A stretch of DNA of 64,000 bases, from NCBI RefSeq assembly GCF_025642135.1, contig NZ_CP106793.1, forward strand, positions 6,726,001-6,790,000, read 5' to 3'. The stretch's first letter is position 1, and every line of letters begins with the position of its first letter. The notes below the pieces were generated by a model. That model was not told the origin of the DNA and ran no database searches. It saw only the letters and a program-made list of their open reading frames with translations. The translations under genes were made by a program, and so were the position numbers. This DNA is from Streptomyces cynarae (lineage in GTDB: Bacteria > Actinomycetota > Actinomycetes > Streptomycetales > Streptomycetaceae). Shown here piece by piece: positions 1 through 11,298 of this stretch.

Positions 1-112
1 TTGGGCGTCGGCAAGTAGCAGGGCGAGCATTCCACTGTGTGGGTGGCAGCCGCGTGGGGCGGCGGGAACTCCGGGTCGAGACCAGCAGTTCGCTCCCGAT
101 TCACGCGATGGT

Positions 113-3186
<3,074 letters not shown>

Positions 3187-3281
3187 GCCGACCATGCTCG
3201 ACCCGCCGCATGGTTCACGTCCAACGATGATTACTGCACTCTCCATAAGCGATGCTGATGTCCTGCGGCATGCTGAAGCGC

Positions 3282-4160
3282 ATGGACCCGCACCTCCTGC
3301 GCACCTACGTCACCGTGGCCCGGCTCGCGTCCTTCTCAGAGGCCGCCCGCGAACTCGGCTACACCCAGTCCGCCGTGTCGCAGCACATCGCAGCGCTCGA
3401 ACAGGACCTCGGCGCGCCGCTGCTGACCCGGCGTCCGGTCGCCCCCACCACGGCGGGTGAACGGCTCCTCGAACACGCCGGTCCGCTGCTGCTGCGCCTC
3501 GATGCGGCCAGGGCCGACGTCACGCGGATGGCGGCCGCACCCACGCTCGGGGTGACGCTCGCGGCCACGCCGACCGCGCTCGGGCCGCGCGTCCTCGCCG
3601 CACTGCCCGCCGCGGGCGTCACCCTGAGGGTGCTCACCCGGGACGAGATACCCGCAGCGGTCGCCACCGGCGGCGCGGACCTCGGCCTCGTGGACGGCCT
3701 GGCGGCGCCCAGCGATCCGCTGCGGCTGCCCGACGTGGCGCCGCTCATGACCGAGAGCGCCGGCGAGGAGCCCGTCTGCGTTCTGCTGCCGCGCAGCCAT
3801 CCGCTCGCCGGCCGCGCCGGGCTCCGGCTCGGCGACCTCGCGGACGCCCGTTGGCTGGACGCCCCCGACGCGGGCCTGCCGCTGGCTCAACTGCGGGCCG
3901 TGGCCGGTGGCACGGGCTTCCGGCCGGCCCTGCGCCAGGAGGGTACCGATCTGCGCACGCTCATGGCGCTTGCGGCCGCAGGCCACGGCCTCGCAGTGCT
4001 GCCGCGATCGGCGGCCACCGGAGTACCGGGCACGGTCGCCGTGCCGCTCACGGCGCCCCGCGTGGTCCACCGCACGGAACTCGTACACGGCCGGGGCCTG
4101 CGCGGAGCCGCGGCGACACTGGCCGAGCGGCTGCTGCCCGCTCCGCAGGCCAGGGGGTGA
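3282..4160 (+). CDS. LysR-family transcriptional regulator
   Basis: 292 aa. The N-terminal winged helix-turn-helix covers residues 1-60, with FSEAARELGYTQSAVSQHIAALE as the DNA-recognition region (quoted only as a family signature). A periplasmic-binding-like effector domain follows, with ICAxxG-type segments such as HGLAVLPRSAA near residue 245. ATG 3282 (MDPHLLRTY) fits the family N-terminus best; ATG 3270 and 3252 lie in frame upstream. The gene diverges from the CTP-synthase-like gene across about 95 bp that contain a locally AT-richer patch (3226-3255). By LysR convention it may control itself and that neighbour. The effector is unknown. Confidence 0.85.
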   Translation: MDPHLLRTYVTVARLASFSEAARELGYTQSAVSQHIAALEQDLGAPLLTRRPVAPTTAGERLLEHAGPLLLRLDAARADVTRMAAAPTLGVTLAATPTALGPRVLAALPAAGVTLRVLTRDEIPAAVATGGADLGLVDGLAAPSDPLRLPDVAPLMTESAGEEPVCVLLPRSHPLAGRAGLRLGDLADARWLDAPDAGLPLAQLRAVAGGTGFRPALRQEGTDLRTLMALAAAGHGLAVLPRSAATGVPGTVAVPLTAPRVVHRTELVHGRGLRGAAATLAERLLPAPQARG

Positions 4161-4287
4161 CCCGGTGCGCGGGCGGGCGCCCCCGTACGCGGGCCGTCAT
4201 GGTCGCAATGGGCTCGCGTCCGCCCCTGCGGAGGGGCAGGATGCTGCCCGTAGACCCTGGGAGGACCCGGACCAGCGGAGGTTATGG

Positions 4288-5433
4288 ATGACCGGCACGC
4301 CCGTACCGCCCGACAGGGACGGTCCCGCGCCCTTCACCGCCGAGGACTACGCGGCCCGGATGCGGCGCGCCGCGGACGCCGCCGCCGAAGCCGGGCTCGA
4401 CGGGGTCCTCGTCGCGCCCGGACCCGACCTGGTGTGGCTGACGGGATACCGCCCGGTGGAGACCGAACGCCTCACCCTGCTGGTCCTGCGCCCCGGGCAC
4501 GACCCTGTCCTCGTCGTGCCCACCCTGGAGGCCCCCGACGCCGCCCAGGCGCCCGGCGGGAGCGCTCTGACGCTGCGCGACTGGACCGACGGCAAGGACC
4601 CCTACGAGGCGGCCGCCTCCCTGCTGACCGCCGACGGCCGCTACGGCATCAGCGACAACGCCTGGGCCCTGCACCTGCTCGGCCTGCGCGAACGGCTGCC
4701 CGACGCCGGCCACGTCGCGCTCACCCGCGCCCTGCCGATGCTGCGGGCCGTCAAGGACGCCGCGGAACTCGACCGGCTGGCCGCCGCGGGCGCCGCCGCG
4801 GACGCGGCGTACGAGGAGATCCGGAAGGTCCCCTTCGCCGGTCGCCGGGAGCGCGAGGTCGCCGGGGACCTCGCCGATCTGCTGCGGCACTTCGGCCACT
4901 CCCAGGTCGACTTCACCATCGTCGCCTCGGGCCCCAACGGCGCCAACCCGCACCACGAGGCCGGTGAGCGCGTCATCGAGCGCGGCGACATGGTCGTCCT
5001 CGACTTCGGCGGCCTCAAGCACGGCTACGGCTCCGACACCACCCGCACGGTCCACGTGGGCGAACCCACCGAGGAGGAGCGCCGGGTGCACGACCTGGTG
5101 CGCGCCGCCCAGGAGGCGGGCTTCCGCGCGGTAAGGCCCGGCGCGGCCTGCCAGGACGTCGACCGGGCGGCCCGCGCGGTCATCGCCGACGCCGGGTACG
5201 GGGAGTACTTCATCCACCGCACCGGGCACGGCATCGGCGTCACCACGCACGAGCCGCCGTACATGATCGAGGGGGAGGAGCAGCCCCTCGTCCCCGGCAT
5301 GTGCTTCTCGGTGGAGCCCGGTGTGTATCTGCCCGGCCGCTTCGGGGTCCGCATCGAGGACATCGTGACGGTGACCGAGGACGGCGGACGCCGCATGAAC
5401 AACACGCCCCGTGAGATGGCGATGGTCGACTGA
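4288..5433 (+). CDS. M24-family Xaa-Pro aminopeptidase/dipeptidase
   Basis: 381 aa cytoplasmic metallopeptidase with a creatinase N-domain (about 1-140) and a pita-bread M24 catalytic domain (about 150-380). The five metal ligands are readable in order: the Asp of VVLDFGG, the Asp of GSDTTRT, the His of HRTGHGIG, the Glu of FSVEPGVY and the Glu of VRIEDIV. It should remove N-terminal residues next to proline. ATG 4288 is chosen because GGAGG lies 6 nt upstream; the longer frame starting at 3907 is spurious and runs over the LysR gene. It stands as the first gene of a possible pair with the phosphotransferase about 100 bp downstream. Confidence 0.92.
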   Translation: MTGTPVPPDRDGPAPFTAEDYAARMRRAADAAAEAGLDGVLVAPGPDLVWLTGYRPVETERLTLLVLRPGHDPVLVVPTLEAPDAAQAPGGSALTLRDWTDGKDPYEAAASLLTADGRYGISDNAWALHLLGLRERLPDAGHVALTRALPMLRAVKDAAELDRLAAAGAAADAAYEEIRKVPFAGRREREVAGDLADLLRHFGHSQVDFTIVASGPNGANPHHEAGERVIERGDMVVLDFGGLKHGYGSDTTRTVHVGEPTEEERRVHDLVRAAQEAGFRAVRPGAACQDVDRAARAVIADAGYGEYFIHRTGHGIGVTTHEPPYMIEGEEQPLVPGMCFSVEPGVYLPGRFGVRIEDIVTVTEDGGRRMNNTPREMAMVD

Positions 5434-5534
5434 AGGAGGGAAGGACGCAGTGGCCGCCCCCGCGCGACCGCGAGGGCCGGCCGACCCGCCGGCAGAACCC
5501 GCAGCAGGCCCACCGAGACGACAACGGCGCGATC

Positions 5535-6455
5535 ATGACCCAGGCACCGACACCGACGGCGGAAACCGTACGCCGACTGGTCCGCACCCTGCTCCACGAC
5601 GGCGACGGGCCGGACGTGACGCCCGTCGCCGAGGGCGGGCACGCCACCTGGTGGGTCGGCACGCGGCATGTGCTGCGGCTGGCCGCCGACCGGGACGCCA
5701 CCGCACGCCAACGCCGTGAACTGCGGCTGCGGGCCCTGGTGCGGCCGCACATCGGGACGGCGGTGCCGGTGAGCGTGGCGCACGGGGAGTGGGCCGCCGG
5801 CCTCGGCTACACCCTCGACGCCCGGCTGCCCGGATCGACCGGAACGGTACGGGACGTCTCGGCGGTCGGCGAGGCGGACCTCGCGGCCCTGCTCTCGGGG
5901 CTGCGCGAGGTACCCGTACGGCAGGCCGAGTCGCTCGGCGTGCCGCGCGTCCCGCCCCGCCCGCTGGAGGCCGTGCGAACCGCCGCCGCGCACGCCGCGG
6001 AGCGCCTCGCCGAGCGGGACGAGTTCGACCCCGCCCGCCTCGCCCAGTTCCCCGCCCCGGCCGCCCGCCAACTCGCCCCTCAGCCCGGAACGGCCGTCCT
6101 GGTGCACCGCAACCTGCGGGACGACCATCTCGTCGTCAGTGACGACGGTCGGGTGCGCGGCGTCCTCGGCTGGGACGACGCGGTGATCGGCGACCCGGCC
6201 GAGGACATCGCAGGACTCGCCGCGGCCGTCGGCGCCCCCGCGGCGGTGCGCGCCGCCACCCTGGCCGGCTACGGCGCCCGCCCCTGCCTGCGCGGCCTGT
6301 GGCTGGCCCGTTGCGACGCGCTCGTCGCACTGGCCGGCGGACTCCAGGGCCGAGGCGACGCCCCCCTGCCGGACCTCCGGGGCCGCCTGCGCCGCGCCTG
6401 GGAGCCGATCCTGCTGGAACGCGTCACGGAACTGCCGGGGGACGAGACGCCGTAG
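5535..6455 (+). CDS. Aminoglycoside phosphotransferase-family kinase
   Basis: 306 aa with a protein-kinase-like fold. The catalytic loop appears as VHRNLRDDHLVV (His-x-Asn-Leu-x-Asp-Asp, a variant of the usual HGDLxxxN Brenner motif) near residue 195, followed by the metal-binding GWDDAVIGDPAEDIAG. The glycine-rich loop is the short TPVAEGGHATWWV at about residue 33. Small-molecule phosphorylation is likely. The substrate is not predictable, and a resistance role should not be assumed. The Asn in place of the first Asp of the loop is notable. It follows the M24 peptidase after about 100 bp. Confidence 0.85.
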   Translation: MTQAPTPTAETVRRLVRTLLHDGDGPDVTPVAEGGHATWWVGTRHVLRLAADRDATARQRRELRLRALVRPHIGTAVPVSVAHGEWAAGLGYTLDARLPGSTGTVRDVSAVGEADLAALLSGLREVPVRQAESLGVPRVPPRPLEAVRTAAAHAAERLAERDEFDPARLAQFPAPAARQLAPQPGTAVLVHRNLRDDHLVVSDDGRVRGVLGWDDAVIGDPAEDIAGLAAAVGAPAAVRAATLAGYGARPCLRGLWLARCDALVALAGGLQGRGDAPLPDLRGRLRRAWEPILLERVTELPGDETP

Positions 6456-6644
6456 GCGCCGGCGGGGCGTCCGGCCGCACGGACGCGGAGGCCCGTGCTC
6501 CACGGCGCCCGGCGGCCCGTGCCGCCATCGCGCCCGGCGGCCGCCACCGCACCGGCGCCTGCGGGCGGCCGGGCGCGTGCGCCGTCACGTCGACGCGTGC
6601 GTAAACGCTTGCGCGCACGTCTGCGCGAGCGTGTGCGCCGCACC
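6456..6644. other. 189-bp spacer between convergent phosphotransferase and treZ
   Basis: No gene seen. The right half is rich in alternating GTGCG/CGCAC elements, for example around 6591-6625, which can form short hairpins. It lies between two converging genes and probably serves as transcription end for both, but no T-tract or single dominant stem stands out. Confidence 0.4.
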
Positions 6645-8390
6645 TCACTCCTGCGTCAGCACCACGCACGACTCGCCCGGCACGGTCACCATCCCGTCCT
6701 CGTCCGGCGGCTGAACCGGCTCCCAGGCGGCCAGCACGCGCGCGTTGCGGAGGCCCAGGGGGATGTGCGACGGCTCCTTGGCGAGGTTGACGGCGACCCG
6801 GACGTCCCCGCGGCGGAAGGCGAGCCAGCGCGCGTCCTCGTCGTAGGTGACCTTCACATCGCAGAGGTCGGGGTCCGACAGGTCGGGCTGGCCGCGGCGC
6901 AGGGCGACCAGCTCCCGGTACCAGGCCAGCACGCGCGCGTGGGGCTCGCGTTCCGGCTCGGACCAGTCAAGGCACGAGCGGTCCCGGGTCGCCGGGTCCT
7001 GGGGGTCGGGCACGTCCTCCTCCGCCCAGCCGTGCGCCGCGAACTCCCGGCGCCTGCCGCGTCGTACGGCCTCGGCGAGGTCGGGATCGGTGTGGTCGGT
7101 GAAGAACTGCCAGGGCGTGCCCGCGGCCCACTCCTCGCCCATGAACAGCATCGGTGTGAAGGGGGCCGTGAGCACCAGCGTCGCCGCGCACGCAAGGAGG
7201 CCGGGGGAGAGGGACGCCGAGAGCCGGTCGCCCTGGGCGCGGTTGCCGACCTGGTCGTGGGTCTGGGAGTAGCCGAGCAGGCGGTGCGCGGACACCCGGC
7301 TGCGGTCCAGCGGACGGCCGTGCCGCCGGCCGCGGAACGTCGAGTACGTGCCGTCGTGGAAGAACCCGGACGTCAGGGTCTTGGCGAGGGCCGCGAAGGG
7401 CGCGCGGGCGAAGTCCTCGTAGTAGCCCTGCGACTCACCGGTCAGCGCGGTGTGCAGCGCGTGGTGGAAGTCGTCGTTCCACTGCGCGTGGACGCCGAGG
7501 CCGTTCTCCGCCCGGGGGGTGATGAGCCGTGGGTCGGCCAGGTCCGACTCGGCGATCAGGAACAGCGGCCGGTCCACCTCGGCGGCCAGCGCGTCCACCG
7601 CCCGCGACAACTCCTCCAGGAAGTGGAGCGCGCGCGTGTCGTGCAGCGCGTGCACCGCGTCCAGACGCAGGCCGTCGATCCGGTAGTCGCGCAGCCAGGC
7701 CAGCGCGCTGCCGATCAGGTACGCGCGCACCTCGTCCGAGCCCGGCGCGTCCAGGTTCACCGCGGAGCCCCAGGGCGTGTGGTGGGTGTCGGTGAAGTAC
7801 GGCCCGAAGGCGGGGAGGTGGTTGCCGGAGGGGCCGAGGTGGTTGTGGACCACGTCCAGCACGACGCCGAGGCCGAGTTCGTGCGCCCGGTCGACGAACC
7901 GTTTCAGCGCCGCGGGCCCGCCGTACGGCTCGTGCACCGCCCACAGCGAGACGCCCTCGTAACCCCAGCCGTGCCGCCCCGGGAACGGACACAGCGGCAT
8001 CAACTCGACGTGTGAGACGCCCAGTTCCACCAGGTGCTCGAGCCGCTCGGCAGCCGCGTCCAGCGTGCCCTCACGCGTGTATGTGCCCACGTGCAGCTCG
8101 TACAGCACCGCGCCCGGCAGCCCGCGCCCCGGCCACGCGGCACGCCACGCGTGGCGTCCGTGGTCGACCACCGCGCTCTGCCCGTCGGGCCCGTCCGGCT
8201 GGCGCCGCGAGCGCGGATCGGGCAGCACGGGGCCGCCGTCCAGCGCGAAGCCGTAACGCGTGCCGTCCTCGGCCTCCGCCTCGCCCGCCCACCACCCGGC
8301 GCGCTCCGGATCGCGCTCCAACGCGCGCGTGGCACCGCCGCAGTGGAGCGTGACCCGGCCGGCCTGTGGCGCCCACACCTCGAACCGCAC
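6645..8390 (-). CDS. treZ: Maltooligosyltrehalose trehalohydrolase
   Basis: 581 aa GH13 enzyme that releases trehalose from maltooligosyl-trehalose made by TreY. An N-terminal beta-sandwich (about 1-90) precedes the (beta/alpha)8 barrel. Catalytic regions are DGLRLDAVHAL (nucleophile Asp), FLIAESDL (acid/base Glu) and SQTHDQVGNR (third Asp). VVLDVVHNHLGPSG is the first conserved GH13 region. GTG 8390 is preferred because GAGGGGG lies about 7 nt upstream; ATG 8414 lacks any Shine-Dalgarno. treY and glgX are on the same strand a few kb to the right, but opposite-strand genes lie between, so the three are not one operon. Confidence 0.95.
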   Translation of the reverse strand: MRFEVWAPQAGRVTLHCGGATRALERDPERAGWWAGEAEAEDGTRYGFALDGGPVLPDPRSRRQPDGPDGQSAVVDHGRHAWRAAWPGRGLPGAVLYELHVGTYTREGTLDAAAERLEHLVELGVSHVELMPLCPFPGRHGWGYEGVSLWAVHEPYGGPAALKRFVDRAHELGLGVVLDVVHNHLGPSGNHLPAFGPYFTDTHHTPWGSAVNLDAPGSDEVRAYLIGSALAWLRDYRIDGLRLDAVHALHDTRALHFLEELSRAVDALAAEVDRPLFLIAESDLADPRLITPRAENGLGVHAQWNDDFHHALHTALTGESQGYYEDFARAPFAALAKTLTSGFFHDGTYSTFRGRRHGRPLDRSRVSAHRLLGYSQTHDQVGNRAQGDRLSASLSPGLLACAATLVLTAPFTPMLFMGEEWAAGTPWQFFTDHTDPDLAEAVRRGRRREFAAHGWAEEDVPDPQDPATRDRSCLDWSEPEREPHARVLAWYRELVALRRGQPDLSDPDLCDVKVTYDEDARWLAFRRGDVRVAVNLAKEPSHIPLGLRNARVLAAWEPVQPPDEDGMVTVPGESCVVLTQE

Positions 8391-8473
8391 TGACGTTCCC
8401 CCTCGTCTGCCCATCGTGATGTAGTCCGTCCATGGTGCGTCAAAACGCGATCACTTCGCCGCCCGATCGACCC

Positions 8474-8488
8474 TTTCGTCACACGAAA
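8474..8488. promoter_or_regulatory. Inverted repeat TTTCGT-CAC-ACGAAA between treZ and the FHA gene
   Basis: A perfect 6-bp inverted repeat with a 3-bp centre lies in the divergent promoter region, 84 bp from the treZ start and 76 bp from the FHA gene start. Its placement suits an operator acting on either promoter. No regulator is assigned. Confidence 0.4.
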
Positions 8489-8563
8489 CGACCCTGACGG
8501 CGGCTTGGGCCACTCTTTGCGTCTTCTGGACACGTCCGGGCGGACTGACCGACAATCACGTCC

Positions 8564-9115
8564 GTGACGTCGTCTTTCGAGTTCCACACGCACCCTGCGC
8601 GGCTCTCGGACGCCGAACGCGACAGGGCGCTGAAGGTGCTCCGCGACGGCGTCGCCCTGGGACGTCTGTCGCACGACACCTTCCTCCGGCGCATGGAGTT
8701 GGCCCTGGTCGCCCGGCAGCCGCACGAGCTGGCCGCGCTCACCGCCGACCTGCCCACCGAGAAGCGCTGGTCGCGGATCGTGTTCGGGACCGTGGAGGCG
8801 GTCTCCGGGTTCACCGTACGGCTGCGGCGGGCCTGGCAGGCCGAGCGGCTGCCCAAGCTGCTGCTGCCCCACCCGGACCGGCCCTACCCGCTGCGGATCG
8901 GCCGCGACCCCGCGAGCGGCCTCAGGCTCAGCCACGAGACGGTCTCCCGTGTGCACGCCGAACTCAGCCGACAGGGCGGCCTGTGGATACTGCGCGACCT
9001 CGGCTCCACGAACGGCACGACCGTCAACGGCCGCAGGGTGATCGGCGCCGCGGTCGTCCGCGAGGGCGACCAGGTCGGCTTCGGGACGATGACGTTCCGT
9101 CTGGCGTCGGAGTAG
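8564..9115 (+). CDS. DUF1707 plus FHA-domain protein
   Basis: 183 aa. Residues about 14-66 match DUF1707 (RLSDAERDRALKVLRDGVALGRLSHDTFLRRME), a short helical domain common in actinobacteria. A linker follows, then a forkhead-associated domain at about 95-180 with the phosphothreonine-pocket signatures IGRDPASGL, SRVHAEL and DLGSTNGTTVNG. It probably reads phosphorylation by a Ser/Thr kinase, but no kinase gene is adjacent. GTG 8564 is the only start compatible with the domain. A GACAAT hexamer sits 7 nt before the start, so the mRNA may have little or no leader. It is divergent from treZ. Confidence 0.9.
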   Translation: MTSSFEFHTHPARLSDAERDRALKVLRDGVALGRLSHDTFLRRMELALVARQPHELAALTADLPTEKRWSRIVFGTVEAVSGFTVRLRRAWQAERLPKLLLPHPDRPYPLRIGRDPASGLRLSHETVSRVHAELSRQGGLWILRDLGSTNGTTVNGRRVIGAAVVREGDQVGFGTMTFRLASE

Positions 9116-9359
9116 GGCGCCCTCCCCGCGAGGACCGGCCTGCCGGGCGGGAGCGGGGCCACGGCGCGCGGTCTGCCGCACGGAGCGGGGCGAGGGCGGT
9201 CTGCCCTGCCGAGCGCGTTACGCCGTCGGAGTGCCGTCCCTCCGCCAGCCAACCTTCGGTACCCCCCACGGTGTTGACGTACCTGCGCAGCCGTGACTGA
9301 CTGTGCGTACGCCATGTACAGCAGGTGAATCGACGGCACCACATAAGGGGAGGTGTGCC

Positions 9360-10712
9360 CTGCCGCCCCTCCTCCGCTACCCGACCGTGGACGAACTCGG
9401 CGCCCGTGCCGCCGCGCTGGCCGCCGGCCACCCGCGCGACGCCCGGCTCCGCCGCGTGGGCACGTCCCGCGGCGGCACGCCGCTGTGGCTCCTCTCCGTC
9501 GGCCACGGCAGCCGCCACGCCCTCGTCGTCGCCGGACCGCACGCCAACGAGCCCGTCGGCGGCGCCACCGCCCTGCGCCTGGCCGAACGGGCGCTGGCCG
9601 ATCCCCGGTTCGTCCGGGACGCCGACACCACCTGGAACCTGCTGCTGTGCCTCGACCCCGACGGCGCCCGGCGCAACGAGGGCTGGCTGTCCGGCCCGTA
9701 CACCCTCGGCCGGTACTTCCGGAACTTCTTCCGCCCCGGCTTCCTCGAACAGCCCGAGTGGCTGCCCGACGGCGCCGATCACGCCGCCCTGCCCGAGACC
9801 CGCACCCTGCTCGACCTCCAGGACGAACTGCGGCCCTTCTTCCAGTGCTCCCTGCACGGCGTCGACGTCGGCGGCGGCTTCGTCGAACTGACCCACGACC
9901 TGCCCGGCATGGCCCAGCGGCTCGCCCACGCCGCGGCCCGGCTCGGCATCCCGCGCGAGCTCGGGCCGTACGACACCCTGTACTGGCCGCTCCTCGGGCC
10001 CGCCGTGTACCGCATCCCGCCCCCGCGCCGCGGCGACCTCGCCGCCGCGATCACGGAGGCCGCGGTCGAGTCGACCTGGTTCCACCCGCACCGCTACGGC
10101 ACCGTCACCGCGGTCGTGGAGGCGCCCATGTGGGGCGTGGCGGCCGTGGAGGACCCCTCACCGCTCGCCGACCCCGACGCGGTCCTGCGGACCGTCAGCG
10201 GCACGCTGCGCCGCGACACGCGCCTTCTGGAGGGGCTGCTGGCCCGCGTCCGCCCCCACCTGGACGCCGTGCCGGACGCGGCCCGGCTGCTCGCCCCGGT
10301 GGACGACTATTTACTGGTCGGACCCGGACTCGCCGACTCCTGGGACCCCGACCTGCACGGCGCCGGTCAGCGGCCGCTGCCGCCGCTGGACACCGCACGG
10401 CTGACCGCCCTCGGCATCTCGGGCCGCCGCGTCGCGCTGCGCACCGCGGGGCTGCTGCACCAGCTCGCCAGGGCCGCCGGGCGCGCGGCGGCCGACGCGC
10501 TGCCCGAACTGGACCGGCTGATCGACGCCTGGTGCGCCGACTACCACGACGGCTACGGCGCACGCTGGATCCCCGTGGCACGCCAGGCCGAGTACCAGGC
10601 GCGCGTGGTGCTCGCCGCCTTCGAACTCGCGGGGCAGTACACGGCCGTACGCTCCCATTCGGGTGAGAAGGACTGGGGTTCGGCGCCGGCGGTGCCGATG
10701 CACAGGGAATGA
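9360..10712 (+). CDS. M14-family zinc carboxypeptidase
   Basis: 450 aa from the proposed start. Zinc ligands are seen in AGPHANEPVGG (His and Glu) and CSLHGVDVGG (His); the catalytic Glu is probably in AVVEAPMWG. No signal peptide is visible, so it appears cytoplasmic. The proposed start is an unusual CTG at 9360, 6 nt after a strong GGGGAGG (9347-9353). The alternative GTG at 9303 (469 aa) has no Shine-Dalgarno and would add a peptide without family character. The stop overlaps the next gene in ATGA, so a peptidase and a putative protease inhibitor are translationally coupled. The identity is firm; the start is not. Confidence 0.82.
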   Translation: MPPLLRYPTVDELGARAAALAAGHPRDARLRRVGTSRGGTPLWLLSVGHGSRHALVVAGPHANEPVGGATALRLAERALADPRFVRDADTTWNLLLCLDPDGARRNEGWLSGPYTLGRYFRNFFRPGFLEQPEWLPDGADHAALPETRTLLDLQDELRPFFQCSLHGVDVGGGFVELTHDLPGMAQRLAHAAARLGIPRELGPYDTLYWPLLGPAVYRIPPPRRGDLAAAITEAAVESTWFHPHRYGTVTAVVEAPMWGVAAVEDPSPLADPDAVLRTVSGTLRRDTRLLEGLLARVRPHLDAVPDAARLLAPVDDYLLVGPGLADSWDPDLHGAGQRPLPPLDTARLTALGISGRRVALRTAGLLHQLARAAGRAAADALPELDRLIDAWCADYHDGYGARWIPVARQAEYQARVVLAAFELAGQYTAVRSHSGEKDWGSAPAVPMHRE

Positions 10713-11197
10713 ACAAGACGATCCTGGCCCTGCGCGGCGCCCTGCTCGCCGCGACCGCCTTGCTCATCGCGACACCGGCCCAGGCCGTGCCCCGGCCGGC
10801 CACCAGCGGGAACTGGCTCTATCTGACGGTCACCAAGGGCGACGCCCGTTCCCGGGACGTCCGCGGCACGCTGCTGATCTGCGACCCGCCCCAGGGGCAC
10901 GCCCGGGCCGTGCAGGCCTGCGACCAACTGGCCGCCGTGCAGGGGGACATCCACCGCATCCCGCCCGAGCACTCCTACTGCACGATGCTCTACGCCCCCG
11001 TGACCGTCTCCGCGCGCGGCGAGTGGAACGGCCACAAGGTGGAATACACCCACACCTTCGCGAACAGTTGCGACCTGACCGCGAAGACCGGCGCGGTGTT
11101 CGCACTCTCGGACCAGACACCGGCCCGCTCCGTGCCGGGCGGTCGCCACGCACACGGGGGCGTCACCGGTACCCCACGCGCGTGGGGAAGGAGCTGA
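10709..11197 (+). CDS. Secreted subtilisin-inhibitor (SSI) family protein
   Basis: 162 aa. A signal peptide (about 1-26) has an Ala-rich core ending TPAQA. The mature part carries the SSI pattern: WLYLTVTKG, a first disulfide pair around LICDPP and VQACDQL, and the reactive-site segment HSYCTMLYAPV closed by FANSC. By analogy with SSI (MCPMVYDPV) the P1 residue would be Met. The SSI fold normally ends about at GAVFAL; here about 29 further Gly/Arg/Pro-rich residues follow, possibly from loss of the normal stop. ATG 10709 overlaps the peptidase stop as ATGA, with GGGA directly before it. Secretion and inhibition are inferred from the family. Confidence 0.85.
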   Translation: MNKTILALRGALLAATALLIATPAQAVPRPATSGNWLYLTVTKGDARSRDVRGTLLICDPPQGHARAVQACDQLAAVQGDIHRIPPEHSYCTMLYAPVTVSARGEWNGHKVEYTHTFANSCDLTAKTGAVFALSDQTPARSVPGGRHAHGGVTGTPRAWGRS

Positions 11198-11298
11198 CGA
11201 CCTCACGCGCGTGCGCGCGGACGCGCGGGCTCACCGCTGGTGCGGCCCGCGCCCCGCGAGGATGAGGAACGCTTCGGACGGCGCACAGGGGCACGGCG

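Noticed and set aside
3907-4287. A longer N-terminus for the M24 peptidase
   Set aside because: The extension overlaps the LysR gene in another frame; GGAGG and the family start point to ATG 4288.
5535-6455. An antibiotic-resistance aminoglycoside phosphotransferase
   Set aside because: The catalytic loop is altered and the family has many non-resistance members; no resistance context is present.
6590-6630. A LacI-type operator near GCGTAAACGCTTGCG downstream of treZ
   Set aside because: It lies between two convergent genes, not at a promoter, and the symmetry is poor.
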